This document shows positions 43,940-56,129 of a DNA stretch of 64,000 nucleotides, in pieces. A program made the translations under genes and the position numbers. The stretch lies in contig NC_035449.2 of NCBI RefSeq assembly GCF_002127325.2, forward strand, positions 141,814,820 to 141,878,819, in the 5' to 3' direction. The notes under the pieces are model-generated. The model saw nothing but the letters and a program-made list of their open reading frames with translations. It ran no database searches and was not told the DNA's origin. Origin of the DNA: Helianthus annuus. Its lineage: Eukaryota > Streptophyta > Magnoliopsida > Asterales > Asteraceae. How positions within the stretch are numbered: position 1 is the first letter of the stretch; each line of letters begins with the position of its first letter.

Positions 43940-46859
43940 TGATGTGGTCTAAAATATACATATTTTATATTATTATTTCTACACTTTTGAGTGGCTTTAC
44001 AGTTGTTTTTTATTTAAATCCACTGGTAGTTGGTTCGTGATTGAAGTTTGATGAATTTTAGAGAAAACAGAGTTAAAATGATGAATTCTATTATAAATGT
44101 GATGATGTTCAGATGTTGTTTCAAAGAAAAAAAATATACTTAATGTATGCATTGATTAGTGACTGGGTTGTTAACATGTTGAATATTTGCAAATTCTAAA
44201 AGTGCAATTAAATGAGAAATTGAATGCTACATTTATTATTTTATTTTTCTTCATCGTAGGTAATGGGAAGAAATAAATGAATGCATTTTTGGAGTTCCTT
44301 GATGTTCATTATCAATTAAATATCAATTCCTATGAACAAAAGAATTATTCTGGACAAAGAGAAGTGGGCCGCCCACATGAGATGAGAACAACTGCCACAT
44401 GCAAGTCTATGATCATAGTTGGGGAGTTGTTTTATTGGGTTTTGAAACGATAAACATCAATAGAAGTGGGCTGGCCATGCATGTTTTCGACAACAATTGG
44501 GGAAGTTGTTTTCTTTTTGGGCATAAAAAAAACAAATTAGTGTCCACTAAAGAAAAAAACCCTAATGTAATTGATGACGCATACTCATTCTCATTCTTAA
44601 CTACTATATTCCTAAGTGTCGGTACCGACACGGGAATAGTAGTGCTCTTTTATTGGCCTACATGGGCGGCAAATAAATAGTGCCAGGTAACTGCGTGACA
44701 CTCCCCTATTGGTCCAACAAATTTACGATTTTATCTCGCTTTAAAATTACGATTTTGTCATTAGTTTAAAACTATGTTATTGCCCCCACTTAAAAACAAA
44801 TTTACGCTTTCACTCCCAACTAAAAATTTCAATTTTGCCCCTGGTTAAAAATTACGACTTTGCCCCATTTCAATTTACAGCTTTGCCATTTGTTTTTTCC
44901 CTTATAATTACGATTTTGCCATCAGTTCAAAGTTATGTTTTTACCCCCACTTAAAAATAAATTAACGCTTTTGCTCCCAGCTAAAAATTCCAATTTTGCC
45001 CTCGGTTCAAAATTACGATTTTGCCCTGTATAAATTCACAGTGTTGCCATTAGTTTTTTTTTTCTCACAGCCAAGTTACGATTTTGCCCTCAACTTAAAT
45101 TTACATTTTGCCCATCGTTTTTCTTTGTTTTCCTAGTGAAACTTCAATTTTACCGCAGTGTAAAATTACAGTCGTGCCGGCAGCTTCCTGGCACTCCCCC
45201 TTAGTCTATTTAATTTACGATTTATCCCCAAATTAAAATTATGATTTCGTCCTAAAAATTACGTTTTCCCAATCGTTATAGTTTTTTTTTTTTTTTTTTT
45301 TTTTTTGCAAAAGTAGAAAACAATTTTTTTAATTGGTTGACTCGATTTAATTTTTTCCCGTGTCAAGGAGCCGTCTAACAGTCGCTCATTAGTCCTAAAA
45401 AATTACAGTTTTGCCCTGATCCGAAAAATATCGTTTTACATCTTTTTTACTAGCAAAATTATAGTAATGTTTTCTTTGATTAATTGAGAATTATTCGGTT
45501 ATCGCCCCACAACGCAGGCGGTACATCAACTAGTTATATATAGATATGGAGTGGACGTGAAGTTGGGATCATCTCCATTCATTGGTTTCGAAAACAACAG
45601 TTGGACAGAAGGCATAGGCGGCAAGGAATTAAAAGGGAGGTGGATCCCTATTGGCGACAACATCAGTGGAGTGGAGGTTTGCCATTATTTTCAAGAAGAG
45701 ACAGGCATAAACATCACTGTTGTTGGTTGTTGGCGCAAGAAAAGAGAAAAGAGAAATATTCGGTTTGAGTTTGAAGCATCACGGGTTCGATATTATTCTT
45801 ATTTTTCTAATCTTTTACATCAAAACCATGTCTTGTTTAATTTTGACAACTGAATTCGTTATGTTTTTGAATAATATGAGTAGCTAAATGTTTGAAACTA
45901 CTTAGGTTAAGATGAACTAGATGTTTGTGACGTTGTTTTGACTCGGTTTGGCTATTTTATGCGATTTACATAATTTGATCTTGAAATTGTTATTGATATT
46001 GCATGTTTAAGTGTTGTGATTGATTATTGATTGATAAATTCAGCGGTTTAGGCACGAAGAATTTCACCCAAGACTTAGGATTTAATTTGAATCGGTTAAT
46101 CTTAGGGTTTTTCGGTTTGAATATTGAGTTTAGAAATAAACCAAGTTAATCAATAGTTAAAATAAAAAAAACTAAAACTTGCATCCTCATCTTTTGACTC
46201 GAGAGACGATTTAGGTGTGCTAGGTTATTAGCTAATCATTATTGGGTAGATTGGGTGACCGATAGCTCGGGCTCGTTTATTTCATCGCGTTTAGGGTTTC
46301 CTAGGATTTCAATTTTCAAGGTTGGGTTTGCTTCGCGAATAGAGGGTTTTGGGGGTAATTTAGCTTTCATTATTTAATATTCGTGGGATTTGGTATCGAT
46401 AGGTCGAGCCGGTTCGTTCTAGCACTTCGCATTTCGTCCCTATCTTTCGATTGATCATCTATAGCGGGAGGTTATTCGGGTAGATTAGGATATTTAGCCA
46501 TTACCATAGTCAAGATAGTGTTGCATGATTCTAGGGATTCGATACCTAGGTAGTCTTTTCTCATCATATTTGACCTACACTTTGCTTCCGAGTTCGTTTG
46601 CGTATTTCGTTGCTAGTCTTGTTCACCATTTTTCTTAATTAATTAGGTTATTAGTTAAACATCAAGATCAAACTTAAAATTGACTTTGTATTCGATAACG
46701 GTTCAGTATCTAGAGTTTGCGTATAGTGTCCACGGATTGATATCCGGTCTTGCCATCTACACTACACTGCGACCGGTGCACTTGTCGATTGTGTGTGGTT
46801 TAGTTTGCGATTCCATTTTAAAACTTGTTCGAATTTAATATATACATTTTCACACATCA
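43940..46859 (+). repeat. 5' LTR of the LARD-like element
   Basis: Starts TGATGTGGTCTAAAATATAC and ends CACATCA before AGTTTTTGGCGCC. Interrupted by a Helitron at about 44595-45533. The open frame at 45551-45853 has no recognisable product and no counterpart in the 3' LTR. Confidence 0.8.
44595..45533 (+). mobile_element. Helitron with minisatellite body, inserted in the LTR
   Basis: The 3' end is clear: hairpin CCCC-ACAACGC-AGGCGG, then CATCAACTAG and T at 45530-45534. The 5' end is placed near TCTTAACTACTATATTCC (44595), with lower certainty. A 16-bp perfect palindrome GTGTCGGTACCGACAC (44616-44631) sits inside a longer hairpin (CTACTAT...ATAGTAG). From about 44740 to 45260 the body is built from AAATTACGATTTTGCCC-like words with a higher-order period of about 165 bp. 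Confidence 0.65.
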
Positions 46860-47042
46860 AGTTTTTGGCGCCGTTGCCGGGGACACTTAGACGATTGCGT
46901 TATTAGCTTTGACTGATCTTATTTGTTTAATTGGTCTTTTTGTATATTGAGTCGTAGGTTAGTGTGTCTAGTCGTTTTTGTAGATATATATTTTTTTCTT
47001 TCTTTCGTTTTTCTTTTTTGTTGATTGTTTAGTTTTAATATC

Positions 47043-50000
47043 ATGTGTTTAATCTGTGGAGGGGACCATTACACTAAATATTGCCCAATTCGAACGGGGT
47101 ACCCTCCATGTGTTACGAAGTTTGCGGATGCAATTACAAGTCTCATTCAGAAAACCAAAACGGCAAAAGAGCAAGGGGATCAGAGATTTCCCGACATGCT
47201 CGCCTTTTCCGAGCAAGCGTTCGTGTTACTGCAGCTATTGGCGGAGAAATGCAGGATTCAGCAAGTGGATCCAGAGTGTCAGGGCTGCGGTGGACCGCAT
47301 CAGTATGAAGATTGTCCGGTCGCCTTTCGATGGGTAATGCCCGATGTAACACCCCGTGTTTCGAAAGTCAAAGTCAAAGTCAAGATTGAAGTCAAAGGGA
47401 GACAAGATTGCTAATTGCGATTTGTCACTCCTTGCCTCAATTCCTGTTTTGACTTTTTTGACTTACAGATAGTCTATTTTATACGTTACGTTAGTTGTAT
47501 TATGTGAAGTACTTATTAATAATCGAGGTTTATTCGATATTTATCGCATGATTGATCGCTTTATCGCAATCGCACTCGCAACTCGAATTACGCGTTCTGG
47601 ATATTGTTTTATGTGTGTGTGTGCCTTATGTGTTACTTGTGCATGTTTATTTATGTTTATGTTGTGGTGATTAACCGAAACGCAATCGAAACTCAATCGC
47701 AATCGAATCGCAAACGCTAAACGCAATTCAATTAAGGATGATTGTATGTTGATATAGTAGTTGGGATTAAAAGTAATTTGAATAGGAAACTCTATCGCAT
47801 CGCAACGCTCAACACGCGAATCAAAATCGCAAAACTCATCGCGACGTGCCCTCCAATCGAGTGGCCAGCCGATTGAGCTGCCACCCGATTGGGCTGCCAT
47901 CCGATCGAGGTGCCACTCGATCGGGCTGCCACCCGACCAGGATAGCCCCTCGATCGACCAACCTCTTTTCCCCCTTTCCTTTTATGGAAAGCCTATAAAT
48001 ACCCCTCATGTCAACATCATTTGATGTTGACAGCTCTCTCTCCCTCTCACTCGCTCCAGCTCGCTTTTCTTCAGATTTCTCGCGATTCTTGTAAGTTTTC
48101 CATCTAAATCTTGTACTTTCTTAATCTACACACACTCCTACACCTTTCTATCTTTTAAATCTTAACTTTTAACCGTGAAATCACTAGATTTGAGGTGTTC
48201 TAGGATGATGTCATCATGGTGTTCTTAGGAACTTCATGTTTTGGCTTCAATCCACCAAGAACAACTTAGATCTGAACGATTTCCACACAAATAAACAAAG
48301 ATCTTTCATAGATCTGAACATATTCAAGGTGAAAAGGATTGAAAGATGGTTTTCCAACTTTCTTTCAACTCTTTTACACTCAATGCACTCAAAACCGATA
48401 GAATCGGAGCTTGTTCTGATCTTCTACTCTTTCTTGTCGAATTATTGGTTCAAGATCTGGATCTTATCCATGAGATTACCGATTTCGGGTTAAACATGAA
48501 ACACCGTCTCGAAGAGTTAACTGGTCGGATTTGGGTGGTTCCTGTCCGATCAGATTACCAAGTATGAACGAGGTTTCTGTTGTTCGGCACGTTATCAAAT
48601 CATCTCGATAAAAACGACAAACCATCAAAAACAACCAAGTGTAAGACGATCAGGCCGACCAGGACGGAGTGCTGCCCGATCGGACTGCTGTTCGATCGGA
48701 TTGTCACCCGATCGGGTTGCCACCCTATCGGCTTGCACCTTGGGTCCCACTCTTAACTTACTTTTCAACAATTAGAAGTTTGAACGTTGAAACGAATTGT
48801 GGACCGATCGGATTACCATTCGACCGGATTACTACTCGACTATGTGATGATTAGACTTCAACACTTAAACAAATCTTCAACATGTTCAATACAAACGGAT
48901 TGTCACCCGATCGGACTACAATCCAATCGAGTGACAAACTGCTGTGAACTTGTTCTTACTAAAGTGTCCAACCAATCGGGTTATTGCCCGATCGAACAGT
49001 CGTTCAATCGATCGACCTGAAAGGTAGAGATACTTCTATGTTTTCAAAATGCTACAACGAAAACTTCAAAAGGCAAGCCATCATACACAAACACATCCTT
49101 CCCAAAGGAGGTAACAATCCACTCGAAAGGTCACCCGATCGGATGACCATCCGAGCAGATTGTCCCCGATCGACCGGCTACCCGATCGGATTGCCATCCG
49201 ATCGGATTGCTGTCCAACCCACTGACACTTCTCACCAATTTACGTGTCGCTTATCGTTTATGCTATCGTTCTGATTAGGCTAAACTCGCTCTAAGCGCTC
49301 CCTTCAATCCACCAATCGCTGTGAGTATACTCGATCCCTTTTTGCTTTACGCACTTTTGGGTGTTACATACGTTACTTATTCTAAATCACATCGAACACA
49401 CTACGCAATACTTTAAACGCTAACCGATTACCGCATGTTATACGTGACTTAATGAATGCTTGTTTGTTATGTTTACACATGGAATATTGTCTACCTGCCT
49501 TAGCAACGATAGTACTATTTGTTTGGACTCAGCACCTGTTCACTCAGGGGTTGTTAAGGACAATTTGTTACATGGCTCACAGTGGTGAGTGTGTATTACG
49601 AACTGCCTTGGGCAGTCAACCCGCAGTCATTGGTATCGCTAGGTTCATGTCGATAACTAACATGCCTCATTTTACACTGTGTACGTGCTGGTTATGCATA
49701 ACGATTTCGAACTCTATTATATCTATTAAACTTGTATGCTCACCTTTACACTATGTGTATTGACTTTTACTTTAACGTATGTAACAGGTGCTTAGGATGC
49801 TTATATGCTTAGCTTGCTGTGAAATCGAGGCTAGCAAAGGTCTAGAAACGAATAAACAATTGTCTGTAATTGAAATCTGATTTTTCGAAACAAAACAATT
49901 TGACTAGATCTTGTCTGTAATAATTATGTTATCTTTTATGACATGGTATGGGATATGTTGCTTTATATAATTGGTAATTATAGTTGTTATGGAAATTTCT

Positions 50001-51001
50001 TGACAATCTGTTTCGCTCAGTGTTGCGCTCCGATGATTCCGCCATCGGTTGGGGTGTGACACCCGATACTACATATTGGCCGGAAGATTTGGTGTGGCTC
50101 ACAAATGACGAGATGATATATACCATCGAGCCTACTGACAAGGAGACGCCGTTGGAGGGCGAAGAAAGCGGTGGAAGAGAAGAAGAGGATGATGAAGTAG
50201 TTGAAGAGCTTCAAGGCGACCCAGAGCTATCGGATATAGAGCCGGAGACGATAATGGACATTGAAGTCCCACCTCCGGTTCAACAAGTCGCTAATTCTAG
50301 CCATTGGTGTCCCACGCCATGGAATATCAACGATAGCTTCTGGAGTGATGATGAGGGGGTAGTAGAAGAGGCCGAGTTAGAGATGGCTGACTACACCGCC
50401 CCGATGGAAGAAGGTGCGCAGCCTCCCGATAGTATGGACGATTATGAGGATGGTTGTTACCCCACTAACCCGATATGGGACATGTCTATCATGGGTGGAG
50501 GAGTTTGGTGACGAGTTGGGTGGTTTACCAACTCTTGTAGATGAAGAGCGATTTGACCCAGTCGGCGATTTGACTGAACTAGAAGCATTATTGTTGGAGA
50601 AGCCGACTATGGAGTTCAAAGAGTCACCAAACTCAGCAGCGGAGCAAGCGGATGAGGAGTTTGATAGCCGGCCCGTGGAGAATCCAGGAGATGGACGCTC
50701 ACCACAATCAAAGACACGAGAGAAGGCGAAAAGGAGCCTAGACAGACCTTTCACGGAGATTCGGGGATGGTGCCGAAGAAATAAGGTGATGGAAGCGCTG
50801 AAGTCTACTCGACACCACTCTTCTCATTACATGCCTCGAATCAGGTTTTGTCCAGGTAAGTTTAAATATTGGTGGTCCGACCCATTCGAGATTTTTAAAC
50901 GGTTTATAAATTCCATTCTAAAAATCTTAATAAACAATAAAGAACGAGTGGAACTAAATGGGTTGGACCGGGTCCAGATAAAGGAGAAGCCTCCTGATTG
51001 A
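47043..51001 (+). pseudogene. Gag-like protein of the LARD, split by a solo LTR
   Basis: From ATG 47043 the frame has two zinc knuckles of the unusual form CX2CX3HX4C (CLICGGDHYTKYC and CQGCGGPHQYEDC), the type found in Athila gag C-termini. At 47344 a 2.7-kb solo LTR intervenes. The frame resumes in phase at 50067 with a very acidic region (EEEDDEVVEELQGD) and WSDDEGVVEEAELEMADY. A one-base shift at about 50500 leads into the last part (FGDELGGLPTLVDEERF...FCPGKFKYWWSDPFEIFKRF), ending TGA 50999-51001. No protease or enzyme domain. It could serve as a particle or RNA-binding protein for a non-autonomous element (inference). Confidence 0.65.
47345..50061 (+). repeat. 2.7-kb solo LTR, Tekay-type, in the LARD gene
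   Basis: Ends are TGTAACACCCCG and GGGGTGTGACA, with a perfect CCCGA duplication (47340-47344 and 50062-50066). TATA box CCTATAAATACCCC at about 47991. Packed with about two dozen CCGATCGG-centred words in several clusters. No internal domain, so a solo LTR. Confidence 0.85.
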
Positions 51002-52329
51002 GTTCAAGTGTGGGGAGGTTTCGTAGAGTTTGTATAGAGTCGTCGTTTTTGTATATTGAGTCTAAGTTAGTATTATTTTTAAGTTTTTATGTCGAGTCGG
51101 TACTAGGGTTTTTGCTTGTTTTTGTTTATGCATGTTTGGATATGTACCACCCATACTCAATCTCCATTCGGGTGCTTTTGGAGCTGCTTTTCGAATATCA
51201 AGCATTTTCCAAGTATACCAGTCAGAGTCAAAGCCGACCGTGACCGAAATGCTATACGATCGAGCTGGATTAGACGAGAGTTTGGAGCTTACGTGTCATA
51301 AAACCAGCTAAGTCTTTTCCAATTTGCCCTTAGTCTTTTAGTTCTTATTTATTTTTAGTCTTTTGAGTCGGTTTCCATCCTACATTTAGGGCAATGTAGA
51401 GTTTAAGTGTGGGGATGAAAAACTATCGTTTAGTGTCTAGTTATTTAGTGTCTTGAGTCATAAAATTTGAAAAATACATAAAAGTTAAAAAATTTAAAAA
51501 TCCAAAAAATGAAAAAAATTAGAAAGTGTTCCTGTTTTAGATGTTTGCATAATGAATACGGAAAATGATAGAAAAATCAGGTTTGTTCGGGTTTCAAATA
51601 TGTGTGAGTAGGCTCGGCCCGGTTTTAGGTTCCTTTGATATTAATATACCTAATTGTTAGTTTACCAGTGGGTTCTCATCTAGGAAAAGTAGGAAATTGA
51701 AACCGCCAAAAATAGCATAAGGAATGCCATTATAAGCTAAAATTATTAGAATTTTTTATCAAAAAAAAGCAATAAATGAGCTAGACCGAATAAATGACAA
51801 GGCCTATGTAATCTCTGTTGGGGATAGTGACTCTGGCTTAAAATGCCTCTGGGATTGTTAAATAAAAATGCAAAAATACTGATGCCTATGTAATCTCTCT
51901 TGGGGATGGTGACTCTGATTGAGAATGCCTCTGGGATAAGTTACGCATAGTCTAAAAGCTCAAAAGAAAAAAAAGAAAAAAAAAGAGATGAAAAAAATTG
52001 ATGTTAAATTCTTTTGATTTTGGTATAAAACGGTTAGGAAATAGTCCACTGACTGTTCCTTTTGTTCTATAAGCTTGAGGCGGGATTAGGTGGACTGCGG
52101 TTTTTAGTGTGAGACCCTGGGTAGATTAATTATATCTGAAATTAAATTGCATGATAAGGGCTTGGAACCGGGTTTTGTTTAAGTGGACACATATATTTGC
52201 AATCGCGGTTAACACGAATTTTAATTTTAATAAAGTAATCTATATCTTTGAACCTGAATATTAATAGATTATGATTTCGCTTGCATAAGTTTTTTTCAGG
52301 GACGAAAAATGTTCAAGTGTGAGGATATT
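51002..52329. other. LARD 3' non-coding region
   Basis: No ORF of note. TTCAAGTGTGGGGAGG-type purine-rich phrases recur (51003, 51413, 52310), the last directly before the 3' LTR and probably the polypurine tract. Two 60-bp direct repeats lie at 51801-51860 and 51884-51943 (CCTATGTAATCTCT, TTGGGGATRGTGACTCTG, AATGCCTCTGGGAT). Confidence 0.6.
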
Positions 52330-52711
52330 TGATATGCTATAAATTGTATATATTTTTATATAAATATTCCTACACTTTTGAGTAGAATTGGGGTTGCTTT
52401 TATTAAATTCCACTCGCAAAGGATTCATATTTAAAGTTTGGCGATGTTCAAGTGTGTCGAACATGTTTTAGTACTTAAAGTTAACAATTGTGCAAGTAAA
52501 ATTAATTGACATATTGATGAGGCATTAGATGAATTTTGTTAACTCTAACGGAAGGTACTTCAATATGGCTAAAAAGAATGTTCAGCTTAATTAATATTCA
52601 TTAATGATCCAAATGCTTGTGAATATGAGTGGGGGAAATCAATTAAAAGAATTAAATGGGTTGAGCTGACAACTAAAAAAAAACGAGGAGATTTTTTTTT
52701 TACCTTTAAAT

Positions 52712-52804
52712 ATTTTTTTTTCCTGAACTTCTTATATCATTCCACACGAAAAAGGGCAATTACAAAACAATGACAGTTAGTCGGGCAATAAGTTGCGCCG
52801 CCAC
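52712..52804 (-). pseudogene. 3'-end relic of the non-LTR reverse transcriptase family, with A-tail
   Basis: The minus strand reads GGCGGCGCAACTTATTGCCC and so on to the stop, then the same 3' UTR as the relic at 2199 (TTGCCCTTTTTCGTGTGGAA), a short extension and an A-run (52713-52721). 5' truncation plus an A-tail is the signature of target-primed insertion. Confidence 0.75.
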
Positions 52805-53079
52805 TTCTTTTGAATAGAAAAACCAATTCTACAAGCATTTGCTAGTAGAATTTGCTACGAGGAGATGAAAAATAAAATAAAAAGACAGTCATGCCCTTGC
52901 TAGTTCAACTTTATTACATGTGTATGCAACCGCTTCATATTATTTGATCAATATTAATTTTTGTAGGCTTTTGAATGCTATGTAAGATCCAGCCCAATAA
53001 CAACCTTCAGTGATGCATTGTTCAAGCCCAGTTCGGTGAAGAATTGAGTTAAGATTGTGATACATTGGGTCAAGTTATT

Positions 53080-53515
53080 CTACAAAGGCTTCTAATTGTA
53101 AGAAGTGTAAAAATGATTTATAGAGTGACAAGTGTCCAATAACCTAAAACTAAACCCACTACATCACCACCAAAAACCTAAACACCCACCCCCACCACCA
53201 CCCAAAAACCTAACCCCCCCCCCCCCAAACCAGAAAACCTAAACCCCCCACCCCCCCGGCAAAAAAAAAAAAAAAAAAAAAAAAAACTATACCTCACCAA
53301 AAAACCCCCAAAAAACCTAACCCCCCACCCCCCAAAAACCTAAAAAAAACCTAACCCCCCCCCCCCAACCCCCTAAAAACCTAAAAAAAAACTAAACACC
53401 CACCCCCACCCCCACCCCCTCGGCAAAAAAAAAAAAAAAAAAAAAAATTTAGGGTGGGTGATGTGGTGGGGGTGGGGGGGGGTGGGGGTTTAGGTTTTGG
53501 TGGTGGTGGATGTTT

Positions 53516-53558
<43 letters not shown>

Positions 53559-53655
53559 TGGGGTTTTTTGTGTAATGGGTTTTTTTAGGTTATTGGACAC
53601 TTGTCACTCTATAAATCCTTCTTACACTTCTTACAATTAGAATCCTTTGTATTTG
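53080..53655. mobile_element. Foldback element with C-rich and G-rich arms
   Basis: The outer 75 bp are inverted repeats (left TTCTAATTGTAAGAAGTG and GAGTGACAAGTGTCCAATAA; right the reverse complement). The left interior is almost pure A/C (CCTAACCCCCC, CACCCCCACC, A-runs) and the right interior almost pure G/T, so the whole folds back on itself. The CCTAA-C-run motif faintly resembles degenerate plant telomere repeat. No target duplication was seen and no coding. Confidence 0.7.
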
Positions 53656-55168
53656 ATCCTAATCCGTGATACATTATCTAAATGAATTCATATAAAAAAT
53701 AGGAAAAGAAACCTACTGATGAAAGGGGGCCATATTATTACTTTGTGGGAAAAATTCTTTGGCTGCCATATTTTGAAGAGAACAAAAGATTAGACCGCTG
53801 AAAATGGGCCAAGCCCATTACGACTAAGCAAAAAAACAAAAAAGGGCATCTTTGAATTATTGGCCCAGCAGAGAAAACATGAAGGTCAACCAAGCATGCA
53901 TGTCACGATCATAGTGGGCTTGGCCCGTCACTGTTGTATTCGAATGTATGTTCTAACTTCTGACGACAGAAGGGGATAAGGGACGCAAACAGTAAGGGAG
54001 CAAGAGAAAGAAAAGAGTGTTTCGAGTGTTCAAGTCGTGATCAAGATTCTAGTCCGGGTTTGATATTTATTAGTATTCAATTTTGTTAAGACTTTGTGTT
54101 TTCAGATTTGATACTATGACTTATTTATTATTTGAGACTTGTTTCTTTTTCTTGACTATGATTCTTGGCTAGTTCGTTATGCTACCTAGGCCTAGATGAA
54201 CTATGACTTAATGTTTTTGACTATTTGGTTTCGACTAATGATTAAATTGAGATGATTTACATATTCCTGTTTTGTGATTGTTTATGAATTTGTGTGCTTG
54301 TCTTGGTTGTGATTGGTTGTTTGGCTAGGTGATCTTGTTAGTCTGGTCTGGAACTATTTAGATCATTCTAGGTTCGTTAATCTATTAGGTTTTCGGTCTA
54401 GAGCTTGAGATTAGAGATAATTCAAGTTTAACTAAATTAATTAAAATCAACTGAGTATAGTGTGCATCCTTTTCTGGCAACTCTAGGGATGAGTCAGGAT
54501 TGCTAGGTTATTAGCTAGGCGTTGTTTGGTAGTTTGGGTGACCGATAGCTCGGATCCGGCTACTTATACGCGTTTAGGGTTTCCTAGGTTTTCAATTATT
54601 TTACAAGTTTAGCTTCATGACCGGAGGGTTTTAGCACCATAGTTGTTTTTAATCTAATAGTCGTTGGATTTGGTATCGATAGCTCGAGTTGTTTCCAATT
54701 TAGCACTTCATTACTTTGTTCCATCTTCTATTTTGGTTGATCATCCTTAGCGGGAGGTTTTCTGGGTAGATTCGAAGCTTTAGTCATTGGTCAGGACTAG
54801 AGGTGAGGGGTTGGTCATAGGGATTCGAAGCCTGGGTAGTTCTTTCTCATCATTGTCTGCTTCCTGTCATTTCACCATCTTTCTTTCTTGCCCTGTTATC
54901 TTGTTTACTCGCTTTAGTTTAATATAGATATTAGTTAAGTAAAACCCCCAAAACAATTAAAACCAATTAAGTAATTAGTTGAGTCAGAGTCTAGTTTAGC
55001 ATCGCTAGTGTCTCGTGAGTTCGATACTCGGACTTCATTAGGCTTTACTACGTACGATAGGTACACTTGCCTGTCAGTGGTCTAGCATTTAGAGAGTCTT
55101 AGTTTATAAATTTAAAACTAGGGTGTCTAGATTAGGTTTAGTTTTTATAGACCGCATTCAGCACATCA

Positions 55169-55560
55169 GAAGCATACTAGCATCACAAGTTCAACCATGG
55201 GGAATTTGTAGCTTTAGCAGTAGCTGGTAAAGAAGCTGAATGGCCAAGAAATTCGATCTTTGAGATTTCTTTGTGGTCAAAACCGATATCACCCATTACT
55301 ATCAAATGTGATAATGCCGCTACTTTGGCTAAGGAATACATGGAAGTGTAAAATAGAAAGTCTAGACACTTAGGTGTTAGACACAATATTATTAGAGAAT
55401 TAATCACGAGTGGAGTGATATTAGTTGAATTTGTAAGATTTGAATATAATATGGTTGATCATCAATCTAAAGAATTATGAAGAGATCACGTGAATAAATC
55501 GTCCATAGGAATGTGTTTAAAATCCGTATGAAATATCTTATGTCAAGACACCCAATTCCC
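55169..55560 (+). pseudogene. Ty1/copia relic, RNase H end
   Basis: After the GAAGC duplication the copia frame resumes with HGEFVALAVAGKEAEWPR-like sequence, then FEISLWSKPISPITIKCDNA (55260-55320), the C-terminal RNase H of copia. Stops follow and similarity fades by about 55560. The matching 3' LTR was not recognised. Confidence 0.75.
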
Positions 55561-56129
55561 ATCTAATACAACATTAGATGCTGAATTTAATGTGGAAAGC
55601 TTCTCATAATGATATTGGAAGACATCATCAAAATCATCCCAAGGTTTGTATTAAGACTGCAAGATAAGGTAGGTTAAATTTTAACTTCTTAATACTCCTA
55701 TGACAGATTGCATTTGCAGGTGCAAGAATAAATAAATTACCTATAAGAGTTTGAAGTTTAGACGCTCCAAGAAGCTTGGACTTGTATTTGATATACTCTT
55801 TGAAGGATTAGGACACAGGCTAGTAAAATATTGTGTCAAGTAAGTACATAAGAATTTGTGAACTTATGTGTATATTAACTTTATGTATTCAAATGGATAA
55901 CAAAGGTTTAATCCATATTAAAACTTTGATATTTGAATATTTGGATCTTGTAACGTACTAAAATGATAATTCACTATGTAGGAAATTTTTATTTATGAAT
56001 AAGTATGTGGTTATTTGAGAAGTGTTTTAAGTTAATCATGGGCAGCACTTAAATGGGGGATGAATGCTTGTAATTTTAGTATTACCAATATATTTTAGCG
56101 GTATTGGATTAACTTGTCGACATAGTGAC
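55561..56129. other. AT-rich spacer, nothing recognised
   Basis: May contain the decayed 3' end of the copia relic, but no LTR similarity to 27100-27627 was evident by eye. Confidence 0.4.

Larger units (their letters stand above)
43940..55168 (+). mobile_element. LARD-like non-autonomous Athila/Tat-type element with nested insertions
   Basis: Two diverged direct LTRs (43940-46859 and 52330-55168) begin TGATRTG and end CACATCA. A perfect GAAGC duplication flanks the whole (43935-43939 and 55169-55173). PBS TGGCGCCGTTGCC at 46866. The interior encodes only a gag-like protein and lacks protease, RT and integrase. Shared LTR blocks (GGTTATTAGCTA, GGGTGACCGATAGCTCGG, GGATTTGGTATCGATAG) look only about 80% identical, so the insertion is old. 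Nested guests are a Helitron in the 5' LTR, a solo LTR in the gene, and a foldback element and retro-relic in the 3' LTR. Confidence 0.85.
52330..55168 (+). repeat. 3' LTR of the LARD-like element
   Basis: Starts TGATATGCTATAAATTG and ends CACATCA before GAAGC. Contains a retro-relic (52712-52804) and a foldback element (53080-53655), neither present at the matching place in the 5' LTR. Confidence 0.8.

Noticed and set aside
45551..45853. 100-codon ORF in the LARD 5' LTR
   Set aside because: Not conserved in the 3' LTR and no recognisable domain; probably chance.
47850..49222. CRISPR-like regularly spaced repeat (CCGATCGG)
   Set aside because: Irregular spacing, imperfect repeats, no cas genes and a plainly eukaryotic context.
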